From assembly GCF_003633615.1 (NCBI RefSeq), contig NZ_RBKU01000001.1, forward strand, positions 2,604,001 through 2,668,000: DNA of 64,000 nt. The letters run 5' to 3'. The notes beneath the pieces were generated by a model. The model saw nothing but the letters and a program-made list of their open reading frames with translations, was not told where the DNA came from and made no database searches. A program made the position numbers and the translations under genes. The DNA is from Mucilaginibacter gracilis. GTDB lineage: Bacteria; Bacteroidota; Bacteroidia; Sphingobacteriales; Sphingobacteriaceae. Positions within the stretch are counted from its first letter, which is position 1; every line of letters starts with the position of its first letter. Of the stretch, positions 43,952-52,902 are shown piece by piece.

Positions 43952-44976
43952 TATTCAGCAAACTTATTGATGTTAACTAATGAAACTTCTACCAAAAGCC
44001 TGGAGGACCATTCGTTAATTCTCCGTTTGGTCGCAATTCCGGAAACCTCAATAGCACTGGTTATAAAACTGGTTACAGGAAGCATTTTTGGATACTTGGC
44101 TGCTTCCCCAGCGTTTAGTTCACGTTGAATATTCGTTAAATATTCTGCTAATTGTTCAAGAATTTCAGAACCGGTAAACTCAGCATTGTTTGCAATAGTT
44201 CGGCAAGCGAGATGTGTGTGCGCCAATGCAGGAAACCTTTTTAATAAACTGCCGATTTCTATGCTGCCGATTAAAGCGGATTGGGTATCATTTAGTTTAG
44301 TTATTTGCGTTTGACAAATTGCGCTCCAATTTCCCAACACCCACCAAAGAATATCAATTTCTTCACGGTCCAGTTGGGAGTTTATACGTAAGGCATCTAT
44401 CAATTTGCCGTATGATGCTTCTGTGCTACCAATGTATCCAGCCCAGCTGTTATCGGAAGGAGCAACCAACTCGGGTCTTGTTTTTGTTTCTTTTCTATCC
44501 CGAGATGTCTTTGAAATATCGGTTGCAATTTTACTTGCGGTCGCTAATAATTCTTTTCTAAGCAATTCTAATTTTTCCTTATCTGCAATAGGCTGTTGAA
44601 ATGACAACCCGCTCCAAAGCGCAATTGCCAAAATGTATTCAGGTGACGGCTTTTGCGAATAAGCTTTAACTTTTTCGATATGTTGGAGAGTTGCCAATAA
44701 AGTACAGGTGAGTAATTGCAATGATTCATCATCTGCTACAAACGACGTACTGCTTTTTTTCAACGGTGGGACGGCAACGCCACTCACGGTTTCATTTGGT
44801 GAACCGGAGTTTTCCAATGCTGTTAAAAGCCCATTCGCAAATTCAAAAATCTCTTTGGATGTTATTTTCTTTTTTATTGTTGCCTCTATTGCATTTATTG
44901 CAGTAATTCTTTTAGTCACAAAGTCGTCAGTCGGATTAGCTTCAAAAATTCGAATGTATTTTGGGATGTCTGCCAT
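43951..44976 (-). CDS. Helical protein of GTPase-associated system (GASH-like)
   Basis: 341 residues from the chosen ATG at 44976 (MADIPKYIRIFEANP), one base after the metallophosphoesterase stop; the longer open frame to 45108 overlaps that gene. It is nearly all helical, low in aromatic residues, without membrane segments. It sits between the effector and GTPases, where the described GTPase-associated systems have a helical (GASH) component. Similarity is by position and composition, so I keep it as probable. Function unknown; may bridge effector and GTPases. Confidence 0.6.
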   Translation of the reverse strand: MADIPKYIRIFEANPTDDFVTKRITAINAIEATIKKKITSKEIFEFANGLLTALENSGSPNETVSGVAVPPLKKSSTSFVADDESLQLLTCTLLATLQHIEKVKAYSQKPSPEYILAIALWSGLSFQQPIADKEKLELLRKELLATASKIATDISKTSRDRKETKTRPELVAPSDNSWAGYIGSTEASYGKLIDALRINSQLDREEIDILWWVLGNWSAICQTQITKLNDTQSALIGSIEIGSLLKRFPALAHTHLACRTIANNAEFTGSEILEQLAEYLTNIQRELNAGEAAKYPKMLPVTSFITSAIEVSGIATKRRINEWSSRLLVEVSLVNINKFAE

Positions 44977-44977
44977 A

Positions 44978-46300
44978 TTATTGTTGTTGTAAGATTTGGT
45001 TAATTTTTTCGTGAATCTGTTGAAGTTTGCCATCTTGAACCAGTTTGTCGAATACAGTTCGTTCAACACTATGCGTAAGCCGGTCTGTCCAATTTTGGGG
45101 GATCGCACCGAAATCGATTAAGACTGATAAGCGTTGCGCTCTCGACAAATCCCTAAAATATTTTAACAGGACCAACTGATATTCTTTTTCTTCCAAAACA
45201 CCTCCTTCTTTGTCGACCATGGAAAATTCCATCGTTGAGGTTTCAAAAACTTTATTTTCTTCGATAGTATCGGGCTCTGAGGCCTTATCAGTGATTTTGA
45301 CGGGTAACTTTTTAAAGTTAGGGCAATTCAAAACGTAAGTTTCAGAGCCGTTATTAAAATGGATATTATCTGCTGTAAATATTTTATTTTCATCGTCCCA
45401 GATACGGCCATGTATTTTCAGGACAAGGGAATCGTTATGTTCCTGCCAGCTAAACTCAAGGACATTATAACAATAGGTATAACCAGGGGTAGATCCGGGG
45501 GGAACCGCTGCCCCCGATGCCAACATTAACAGGTCTGCTTCATTATTCACCTTTTCACATTTATGAGAAGGCGTATGTTCATGGCCGGAAATAAATACCC
45601 GAGCCCTGCTTTTTATATATCGTTTAGCATCTTCAGAATCTTGAAGCCAATGCAGGGGATGGTGTGCGATCACGACGGTTTCTAACCCTGGTTCTATTGC
45701 GATAACCCTTTGCCTTTTCCCTAGTATTAGCCCGCCCTCTTCCGCTTCACTTTTTGAACAGATGAGCGCTGTGTTCACACCTAAAAACTTTATTCGCCTG
45801 CCCGGAGCAATTTCTACCTCTCTGTGTTTTTTTATTCTTCCATCATTGTCAAGAGGGCAATCATATCCTTCCGCGAATGCCCTATAGCCCTCAAATTGCT
45901 TATATAAAAATTCGCGGTCGTCATCGCTTTGCATATATTTATCTAATGCATCGTCGCCGTTTTTTATTATGTCGTCAATTGTCGTTTGGGTAATCGCGGT
46001 AATTTTTCCCCTGTCGACATCATGATTGCCTGGGACTACCTGAACAGCCGTAACCTCACATCCCACAGCCGCAGTAAGCCTATCCAGCCATTTCCCTGCT
46101 GCTTCATACTCTTTTGGTTTGCCAGCATAGGCAATGTCACCAGATATTATTACACCGTCGGCTTTACTATTATCTAACCCCATAACGTAATCTCGGGCAT
46201 CGGATAAAATCTGCTCTTTGACGTCATCATGAATATACAAATCGCCACCTTTCTCCTGGCCGAAATGAATATCAGAAAGATGAATAAATATAAGTGACAT
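44978..46300 (-). CDS. Calcineurin-like metallophosphoesterase with effector-associated-type C-terminal domain
   Basis: 440 residues. Complete metallophosphoesterase signature: HLSDIHFG (Asp10, His12), GDIAYAG, VPGNHDVDRG, AHHPLHW and GHEHTPSHK. The last ~70 residues (YFRDLSRAQRLSVLIDFGAI then a helical stretch ending in QQ) are a small helical domain like the effector-associated domains that link effectors to GTPase or NTPase systems. First gene of the five-gene operon. Predicted effector: a phosphodiesterase acting on nucleic acid or nucleotide signal, released on activation. No signal peptide, so cytoplasmic. Confidence 0.75.
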   Translation of the reverse strand: MSLIFIHLSDIHFGQEKGGDLYIHDDVKEQILSDARDYVMGLDNSKADGVIISGDIAYAGKPKEYEAAGKWLDRLTAAVGCEVTAVQVVPGNHDVDRGKITAITQTTIDDIIKNGDDALDKYMQSDDDREFLYKQFEGYRAFAEGYDCPLDNDGRIKKHREVEIAPGRRIKFLGVNTALICSKSEAEEGGLILGKRQRVIAIEPGLETVVIAHHPLHWLQDSEDAKRYIKSRARVFISGHEHTPSHKCEKVNNEADLLMLASGAAVPPGSTPGYTYCYNVLEFSWQEHNDSLVLKIHGRIWDDENKIFTADNIHFNNGSETYVLNCPNFKKLPVKITDKASEPDTIEENKVFETSTMEFSMVDKEGGVLEEKEYQLVLLKYFRDLSRAQRLSVLIDFGAIPQNWTDRLTHSVERTVFDKLVQDGKLQQIHEKINQILQQQ

Positions 46301-46327
46301 CGGTTTGAATTGAAAATACTAAGTTAT

Positions 46328-46358
46328 CAAATATATTAATGATAAATCGGTATTGCAA
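46328..46358 (-). promoter_or_regulatory. Candidate promoter of the GTPase operon
   Basis: On the minus strand TTG (46356-46358), 20 bp spacer, then TATATTTG (46328-46335), which fits the Bacteroidota housekeeping pattern TTG-N19-21-TAnnTTTG. It is 27 bp upstream of the metallophosphoesterase start. A single promoter would drive all five genes. Confidence 0.5.
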
Positions 46359-46782
46359 TTTAGTGAAGTTCATTTGGCGCTGCATGTCGCTGACAAACCA
46401 TCTCCGATGTAATTTTAATTGCGTTTTTTTAATTCATGGATGGCAGCTTGACGATCGAGCTTACGTCTTATACGTTCGATAAAAGTTCAGTTTTTTCCTA
46501 AAGTAGTTATTTCCGTATTTGCATATTTCGCCTCGAATTGCGAGACGCGTTAGTAAACTTCACTACGGCAATCATGAAACCGAAGGTGTATGAATATTAA
46601 ATGAGCAGTATTGAACTGAAAACTGAACTTCATGAGGTCTATTCAAAATTCTTATTTCGCGATTTCTCGTTATCCTCAACTTGCAAGTAATCAATCTTTT
46701 ACTAAATAGTGTTGCTTGAAGTTTGTATCTTTGAAATAGCAAGAGCAGCTATAGATTTTGTTAACAATATGTTAACAGAAAT

Positions 46783-46815
46783 GAAAAAGCCTGCTACGAT
46801 TTCTCGTAACAGGCT
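46783..46815 (-). terminator. Terminator of tRNA-Met
   Basis: On the minus strand AGCCTGTTACGA (46804-46815) pairs with TCGTAGCAGGCT (46788-46799), one mismatch, followed by a T-run (46783-46787). It is 10 bp past the tRNA 3' end. Confidence 0.75.
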
Positions 46816-46825
46816 GGTTTTCAAG

Positions 46826-46899
46826 TAGCGGGGAGCAGGATCGAACTGCCGACCTTAGGGTTATGAATCCTACGCTCTAACCATCTGAGCTACCCCGCC
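46826..46899 (-). tRNA. tRNA-Met (CAT anticodon)
   Basis: 74 nt on the minus strand: acceptor GGCGGGG pairs with CCCCGCT (G1:U72 wobble), D-stem GCTC/GAGC, anticodon loop TTCATAA giving CAT, and T-arm GTTCGATCC. The anticodon stem has an A:C at its base, which does not preclude function. It lacks an encoded CCA, as usual in this phylum. Loop sequence TTCATAA suits elongator Met (or Ile2 if lysidine-modified). The 5' half is repeated in degraded form at 54660-54698. Confidence 0.9.
46861..46877. repeat. 17-bp att-like direct repeat, left copy (in tRNA-Met)
   Basis: TTATGAATCCTACGCTC, covering the anticodon loop and 5' half of the tRNA, is repeated exactly at 54659-54675. Position inside a tRNA anticodon loop is a known integrase target, so this is a candidate attL. 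Confidence 0.6.
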
Positions 46900-47366
46900 G
46901 GGTTGTTTTTCTTGCTGGAAATTAGCTTTTTACGATTAATGCCGTAATTGGCTTTCTTCTTGCAATTTTTTTGGTTAATGGTGGCACCGTTTCGGTGCCG
47001 GAGCGCAAAGGTAAGAAACACCACCGTTATATTATAATCTTTTTGATTTTTGTTCTTCACTACCGGATTTCTTATCTTGAGGATGAAGTGAGATGTTTTG
47101 AATACCGGGCGTTTATTGTCCAGAATGCCAAGCCGGAAGCTATATTGACGTCAAAAAATCTAAAGTAGAACACGACTGGCAAACGGGCGTTTTTTAAACG
47201 ATGGTTTGCTTCACGGTGCAAAAAAAGTATTTATTGGGGAATATCCGTTGAAAATGTTATATTTGGTTAAGTGGTTAAATTTGATTTTTTCTAAATAAAT
47301 ATACATAACAATATGTTTTAGTTTGCTTGCCAGGTATATCGCCTTATCAATATCAAACTGTAGTTT
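46900..47366. other. Intergenic region upstream of propeller-sensor kinase
   Basis: 466 bp without a convincing gene. A TTG-N21-TATATTTG promoter-like pair (47234-47236, 47258-47265) lies about 100 bp before the start codon of the kinase. Confidence 0.45.
47234..47265 (+). promoter_or_regulatory. Candidate promoter of the two-component unit
   Basis: TTG (47234-47236), 21-bp spacer, TATATTTG (47258-47265): Bacteroidota housekeeping-like boxes, about 100 bp upstream of the kinase gene. Confidence 0.4.
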
Positions 47367-50309
47367 ATGAAAGCATACTTGCCTAAATTATTTTGCATAC
47401 TGATATTGTTGATTGGTATAAAGTTATCCGTTTACGCGCAATTCAATTTTACTGTTCAAAAAATTGATATGCCAAAGCCCTTTAGCCACGCATTCATAAA
47501 AAACGTTACGCGAGACGACCAGGGCTTTATCTATTTTACAACAAACCAGGGCATTTGGCGTTTTGATGGCACCGATGTAGAACCCTTTAACCTTCCGGAT
47601 GCGAACCTGCCCCAGGGCACATTAATGTTCTCCCTTTTTAGCTATCAAAACAATATTTTTTTTAGTTATAAAAGTGATAAGAGCCTGGTTTATTGTTATG
47701 ATAGGGTTAAACTCAAACTTTATAGCTGCCGCCTCACCAATTTTTCCAGTTACGCAATAAATCCATTTACACACCAAATGATTTTGTTTTCGGCACAAGG
47801 CGATGGTTTTTATTTGGACAAAGAACATTTGTTGAAACGCGTATACGACTTAAAGACCTATAAGGGATGGAACAAAAAAATTGGCGCCGAGAAATATTTA
47901 TTTGACAAAAAGGGGAGGTTTTATATATTTTATCGCACAAACGTGGCCATTGTTGAAAATAAAATGCTCAGGCTTGGTAAGGGCGATTCTGTTTTGGTTA
48001 ATGGACGCTATGAAGACAGGCCCCGTTATGATAAGAAAAGCTCTTATATAAACGGTGGATTTTATACCTCGAAATACCTTGTTGCTTTATATGCCAAAGG
48101 CTTTGTAATTTATGATAAAAATACCCTTAATAAAATATATGATTACCAAGATGAAGAGAAAGACGGTAATACTTTTGTACGCGCCTTCCCGGTAAGGGAT
48201 AGCATTGTTGTAGTATACAAAGGCAAACCTGGCGGCTTGCAACTAGCCCCTGCACCCGGGGTGTTTAAAGTTTATACAGATATTTGCCCGTATTCGGAGT
48301 TAAAACAGGTGTGGGATGATAATTTAACAGGTGGCTATATTGCAAATACCGACGGCCATTTATATTTGCTATCCCCCGGAAACGCGTTGTCTGCCGATAC
48401 CGCGCTCAGAAATTCGGTCGTTAAATTTTTCCTTGGCAAAAGCATCAGGGGCATTTACAGTAGCAACGGTCAATTTTATATAGGCACCTATCCGTTGCTA
48501 TATGTTTTTAATAAACAGGGCTCCCAACAAAACAGTTTTATTGCCTATACCATACTGCCCTTTGATAACCATAATTTAATGATTGGGATTGAGGGCGGCC
48601 CAGGCTTTGCAACAATGGATACCCAAAATCAATTGGTTAACATGTTGCCTTATTCGGGCAAAGGAAACCTTAACGTTACTAAATTGTACAAATACAACAA
48701 TGGTTTTATAGCGGGCATGCGTAGTTCATTGTTCAAAGTAAACAAAAATGCCGATGGCCAATGGCAGTATACGCCCTGGGTTAGCGATGTGCGTACAGGT
48801 GTTATTAGGGATATTGCATATATTAACAACCATTGGTGGGTAGCAGGCGAAGGGGGCTTGTTTAGGCTGGAGGGTACCAGATTCAAAAAAATATTAATAG
48901 ATGTGCAAAATGATCTCCCTATTTATGCCATGCTGCCGGTAAAGGATGGCATATTGCTGGCAACATCGGGTAAGGGAATTATTAAAATAAACACCGAAGG
49001 GAAAAAACTACAGGAAATTAAATTTAATAACGGTTTAGCCGGCGATTTTGTGTATTCGCTTCTTAAAGTGGATAATTTGCTTTTTGCGGGTACTAATGGC
49101 GGGGTAAGTGTTTTTGATATGGGGTTAAATATGCAGGCCTTGCCCTACCCGGATGATGACCAATTTGCCGATTTATACACCCAGGAGTTTAATCATTCGG
49201 CTATATTTTATGATGCAGCAAGCAGGCAAGTAATTATGGGGGGCTTGCAAGGGCTTGTGTTTTTAGACGTTGACTATTACAAATCACTCAGGGGCAGTAA
49301 AAGCGACAGGGTAATATTATCTTATGTAAAAAAAGGTTCGAATGGGGGATTGCTGCCTCAAATTAACTTGTTTGCCGGCAGTGAAGATCAAATTACTGTT
49401 ATGCCCAATCAAAATCTGGTTTCGCTTAAGTTTGCAGGCTCATTTAAGCAAAAAGACATGTTGTTTAGGATAAAGGAAATATCCGACGAATGGCGCAAAA
49501 GCAAATTATCAGATGAAATTAGTTTATACTCATTGCCGCCCGGCGATTATACTTTGCAAGCAAGGTTTGCGTCAAACACCGACCCAAAGTATTGGCTCAT
49601 CAAAACTATTATAGTAAGACCAAGTTTTTACCAAACCTGGATATTTAAGGGCATGTTTGTAATAATAGCACTGCTAATAGTTTACCAGATATGGTTGTCG
49701 CGGGTGAAAAAAATAAAAAGAGAAATGGAGTTGCGCACCAGCATCGCCAGCGATTTGCACGACGAAATAGGTAGTACATTAACCCGCATATCATTAAGCA
49801 GCGAGCTGATGTATGTTAAACAAAAGCCCGATGAGGGCATTATACAACATATATCAAATGACAGTAAAAACGCTATCGCTTCCATATCCGACATTATATG
49901 GTCTGTTGATGCCCGTAACGACAATAAGGAAGACCTGATATCGCGGATGCAGGAACACATGCACAACATGCTTGAGGGCGTTGGCGAAGTTAAGTTTGAG
50001 ATGGTGGGCCTTGAAAAAACAGGCACCTTACCGCAAATTATCAGGCAAAATATTTATCTTATTTTTAAGGAGGCCATTAATAATATTGTTCGGCACAATT
50101 ATAAGCCGTGCGTTTGGGTAAGCCTCAATAACCAATCATCGGGCATGGTTATAAGTATTAAAAACACTATTGATGCTAAACCAAGATCGGCATACGGAGG
50201 GCAAGGCCTAAAAAACATGCAAATGAGGGCAAACAGGATTAAAGCCAGCTTAAACATAACCAATACCGAACAATATTTTTTAGTTACCATTAAAACCCGG
50301 CGGTGGTAG
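47367..50309 (+). CDS. Hybrid-style propeller-sensor histidine kinase (HisKA_3)
   Basis: 980 residues. Signal peptide, then a long periplasmic region of two-component-regulator-propeller repeats (e.g. FNVTRDDQGFIYFTTNQGIWRF-like blades; GTNGGVSVF) ending with a Y_Y_Y-like domain near 690-755, a membrane helix (MFVIIALLIVYQIWLS), then a HisKA_3 acceptor ASDLHDEIGSTLTRISL (His798) and a HATPase (FKEAINNIVRHN, GGQGLKNMQMRAN). Kinases of this class pair with LuxR-type regulators, here the next gene. Ligand unknown. Confidence 0.88.
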   Translation: MKAYLPKLFCILILLIGIKLSVYAQFNFTVQKIDMPKPFSHAFIKNVTRDDQGFIYFTTNQGIWRFDGTDVEPFNLPDANLPQGTLMFSLFSYQNNIFFSYKSDKSLVYCYDRVKLKLYSCRLTNFSSYAINPFTHQMILFSAQGDGFYLDKEHLLKRVYDLKTYKGWNKKIGAEKYLFDKKGRFYIFYRTNVAIVENKMLRLGKGDSVLVNGRYEDRPRYDKKSSYINGGFYTSKYLVALYAKGFVIYDKNTLNKIYDYQDEEKDGNTFVRAFPVRDSIVVVYKGKPGGLQLAPAPGVFKVYTDICPYSELKQVWDDNLTGGYIANTDGHLYLLSPGNALSADTALRNSVVKFFLGKSIRGIYSSNGQFYIGTYPLLYVFNKQGSQQNSFIAYTILPFDNHNLMIGIEGGPGFATMDTQNQLVNMLPYSGKGNLNVTKLYKYNNGFIAGMRSSLFKVNKNADGQWQYTPWVSDVRTGVIRDIAYINNHWWVAGEGGLFRLEGTRFKKILIDVQNDLPIYAMLPVKDGILLATSGKGIIKINTEGKKLQEIKFNNGLAGDFVYSLLKVDNLLFAGTNGGVSVFDMGLNMQALPYPDDDQFADLYTQEFNHSAIFYDAASRQVIMGGLQGLVFLDVDYYKSLRGSKSDRVILSYVKKGSNGGLLPQINLFAGSEDQITVMPNQNLVSLKFAGSFKQKDMLFRIKEISDEWRKSKLSDEISLYSLPPGDYTLQARFASNTDPKYWLIKTIIVRPSFYQTWIFKGMFVIIALLIVYQIWLSRVKKIKREMELRTSIASDLHDEIGSTLTRISLSSELMYVKQKPDEGIIQHISNDSKNAIASISDIIWSVDARNDNKEDLISRMQEHMHNMLEGVGEVKFEMVGLEKTGTLPQIIRQNIYLIFKEAINNIVRHNYKPCVWVSLNNQSSGMVISIKNTIDAKPRSAYGGQGLKNMQMRANRIKASLNITNTEQYFLVTIKTRRW

Positions 50310-50365
50310 CATAATACCCCAAACATGTTATTTTATTGGCTTTTGTTTTTTATAACCTTTGTTTA

Positions 50366-51004
50366 ATGGTGGTGAGCGTTTCAATAATTGAGGATGATGT
50401 ACAAATAAGAGACAGCATTGTGCAGTTTTTGCAAATGCAGAACGAATTACTTATTGATACCGGCTTTGGCACCGTAAAGGATTTTTTGGAAAGCGGTTTG
50501 CCAGCACCCGATGTTTTGCTGCTTGATATTGAATTGCCTGGTATAAGCGGGCTTGAAGGTGCATTCATTATCAAACAAAAATTTCCGGAAATTAATATAC
50601 TGATGCTTACCGTTTATGAGGACAAGGAGCTCATATTTAAGGCTTTACAGGCTGGCGCAACGGGTTATTTATTAAAAAGTATGCCTTTAGGTAAAATAAA
50701 AACATCAATACTTGAAGCTACCGCCGGTGGTGTGCCCATGAGCCCCATAGTTGCAAAAAAAGTGATAGCTTTTTTTGCAAGTAAGCCGCATGTAAATAAT
50801 AATGAAACCAGCGAAAGTTTAACTAACCGCGAGGTTGAGGTGGCCCAACTGCTAATTAGGGGCGATACTTATAAACAAATTGCATACCAGCTATTTATTT
50901 CGCCCGACACGGTGAGGCAGCATATAAAAAATATTTACCGCAAGTTGCAAATTAACAGCCGGGTACAATTAATTAACGAGTTAAACAAAAGGGCAGCCAC
51001 ATAA
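50366..51004 (+). CDS. LuxR/NarL-type response regulator
   Basis: 212 residues from the ATG at 50366 (MVVSVSIIEDD); a longer frame from 50336 adds 10 residues before the receiver. Receiver domain (Asp in LLLDIELPGISG, Thr/Lys in MLTVYED and YLLKSMP) and a LuxR HTH (LTNREVEVAQLLIRGDTYKQ then HQLFISPDTVRQHIKNIYRKL-like). Follows its kinase by 56 bp, so it is the output of that pair. Expected to regulate the secreted-protein genes downstream. Confidence 0.9.
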   Translation: MVVSVSIIEDDVQIRDSIVQFLQMQNELLIDTGFGTVKDFLESGLPAPDVLLLDIELPGISGLEGAFIIKQKFPEINILMLTVYEDKELIFKALQAGATGYLLKSMPLGKIKTSILEATAGGVPMSPIVAKKVIAFFASKPHVNNNETSESLTNREVEVAQLLIRGDTYKQIAYQLFISPDTVRQHIKNIYRKLQINSRVQLINELNKRAAT

Positions 51005-51105
51005 GCTTAAACAAACCGACACCTGTATTTAGATTTGAACAGCCTGAATATGATTGATTAATACCCCCAGATATTTAAAAATTTTAGTTTAATTGTTTGA
51101 TTTAT

Positions 51106-51128
51106 AGCCGGTAACCCCGGCTTTTTTT
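51106..51128 (+). terminator. Rho-independent terminator after response regulator
   Basis: AGCCGG (51106-51111), loop TAACC, CCGGCT (51117-51122) then seven Ts. It ends the two-component transcript before the next gene. Confidence 0.8.
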
Positions 51129-51234
51129 GTGCGCTTTTATTATTTTATATAATAATATACCCCAAAGATGTTATAGCGGCGCTTTTGTGTTACAGGTAGC
51201 TTTGGCCAATAACATCAACCTATCCATAAACGTT

Positions 51235-52206
51235 ATGATTAAAAAACAAATATTAACCGATGTAGGCCAGCATGATGAGTGGCTGGGTTCGGGCTATTTC
51301 AATTCGTTTCCCGGAAAGAAATTTTCAAATACAATCAAATTGAGGTTACTAAAGTGTAGGGCCATCTTCATTTTAGGCCTTACCTGTTTTTGCTCAAGTG
51401 TTGTTTTTGCTCAAGACACCTTTGAACATTCAATGGCACTTAAGTTTGATTCGCTGTTGAATAGCCAAAGTACAGCAAAGCATGCATCGGGTTCAGAGAT
51501 AGTGCTTTACCCGGACGATGCACCGAGCAGCCTGATGTCGCCAACCGGTTTTGGTGGCAGTGGTACTTATATTTACGGTGGCATAGGCGGCACATACCCG
51601 GAATTGTATACCGATAATAAAGCCGATTTAATATTGTTTGGAGGCCTGTCTTTTGGAGACCCCGCAAAAATAGTAAACGTGGCAATTGGGGTAAACGTAA
51701 CCGATGTACACCGTTTTAGTGATTTCTCGGCCAACTTAAATATCAGCCGCCAATTACCCCGCGGAAGCAGTATCTCAATAGGTACATACCAACTGTTATC
51801 AAACCCTAACCAAACAGATTCGGAGGGCAATACTTTTTATTTTGCCTTTGGCCATGCGGTACAATGGGCACGATCAAAAACACCGGGCCTATCGGCATTG
51901 AGTTATAGCATAGGCTTTGGCACGGGGCGTTTTTTATACAAGAGCCCAAACGATGTTGATGCCGGGAAAGGAAAATACGGAACGGCTGTTTTTTGCAATG
52001 TTTCGTACGAAATTATTCGCCACGTAAACTTAAATGCCGAATGGTATGGCACTAACATGGGCGTATCAGCCGGTATAAGACCGTTTAAAAACCCTCTTTC
52101 TATTTGTGTGGGAGTAGATAATTTAACCAAATATTCTGGCGATAAACCGAGTATGGTATTCACCATCGGTTATCCGCTATCGGTAAAAAGGTCAACCGCG
52201 AAGTGA
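51235..52206 (+). CDS. Secreted beta-rich protein, probably outer-membrane
   Basis: About 323 residues from ATG 51235; the longer frame from 51127 runs through the terminator. Signal peptide (about 50 residues to VVFAQ; unusually long, maybe a late start) followed by Gly/Ser/aromatic alternating strands (GFGGSGTYIYGGIGGTYPEL, RQLPRGSSISIGTYQLL) typical of a small beta-barrel. Unknown family. It may be part of the island brought with the two-component pair. Confidence 0.55.
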   Translation: MIKKQILTDVGQHDEWLGSGYFNSFPGKKFSNTIKLRLLKCRAIFILGLTCFCSSVVFAQDTFEHSMALKFDSLLNSQSTAKHASGSEIVLYPDDAPSSLMSPTGFGGSGTYIYGGIGGTYPELYTDNKADLILFGGLSFGDPAKIVNVAIGVNVTDVHRFSDFSANLNISRQLPRGSSISIGTYQLLSNPNQTDSEGNTFYFAFGHAVQWARSKTPGLSALSYSIGFGTGRFLYKSPNDVDAGKGKYGTAVFCNVSYEIIRHVNLNAEWYGTNMGVSAGIRPFKNPLSICVGVDNLTKYSGDKPSMVFTIGYPLSVKRSTAK

Positions 52207-52253
52207 TTATAATGTATTTGCATACAATAGGTTCCAATTAATTAGAAATATAT

Positions 52254-52868
52254 ATGAGAAATATCATCTTTTTTTTATCACTCGCTTTTTTGTTGGCCGG
52301 TATAAAACCCGCCGCTGCACAAATTGGGCGTAACAATAATTCTGATTGGAAGGTACCCCCGCCAATTTCTCCGATACCGTTAAAAACTCCGCAGATAGCT
52401 GCAAGCGCTTTTATAAAGATGGATCCGCAGGTGTTAACCATTTTACCACCTATACCGCCTGTTGAGCCGTTAAGCGTACCCCATAAATTGGTGGAATCGG
52501 AACAATCATCAAGGGAAATGACCGAAGATAAAAAAGCTGAGGTAACGCCAAAAACTCCAACAAACCCATGTTGCTGCTGCTGCTGTTGCCCGCAAATGAT
52601 AGTGAGAGGCCTACCAGCCAGGGTAATTACAAAAAGAAGGATATTGCCAAAGCCTCCGGTTGTAAAACACCGGTTAAAGAAACATTTGCTACCTAAACAA
52701 AAAATAAGCGGGCACGCCGTGTTAAAACCTAAAGTGGTTAAGCACCGGTTAACTAAACGCGTGGTTGTGAGGTATATTTATGTGAGAAGAGATTGTGCCT
52801 GTACGCCTGATACCGGCTCGTTGGTGCGGAATAAGCCAAGCAGTGGTGGTGGCAAATCACAGAAATAA
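52254..52868 (+). CDS. Secreted proline-rich protein with seven consecutive cysteines
   Basis: 204 residues. Signal peptide (to about 22, AAAQ), then a Pro-rich linker (WKVPPPISPIPLKTPQ, ILPPIPPVEPL), then NPCCCCCCCPQ and a basic region with VVKHRLKKH and VVKHRLTKRV repeats, ending CACTPDTGSLVRNK. The Cys run may bind metal or cross-link the envelope. No known family recognised. It is 48 bp after the previous gene, same strand. Confidence 0.5.
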   Translation: MRNIIFFLSLAFLLAGIKPAAAQIGRNNNSDWKVPPPISPIPLKTPQIAASAFIKMDPQVLTILPPIPPVEPLSVPHKLVESEQSSREMTEDKKAEVTPKTPTNPCCCCCCCPQMIVRGLPARVITKRRILPKPPVVKHRLKKHLLPKQKISGHAVLKPKVVKHRLTKRVVVRYIYVRRDCACTPDTGSLVRNKPSSGGGKSQK

Positions 52869-52902
52869 TTGATTAATTAAAAAGTCTCAAATCATCCTCA
52901 GA

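Larger units (their letters stand above)
46301..46825. other. Intergenic region between defence operon and tRNA-Met
   Basis: About 520 bp without a recognisable gene. Contains the candidate promoter at 46328-46358 and the tRNA terminator at 46783-46815. Several short palindromic or AT-rich stretches lie in 46480-46680, none convincing. Confidence 0.5.

Noticed and set aside
46971..47168. 65-codon ORF after the tRNA
   Set aside because: No clear start, no family, and typical of intergenic AT-rich sequence; not supported.
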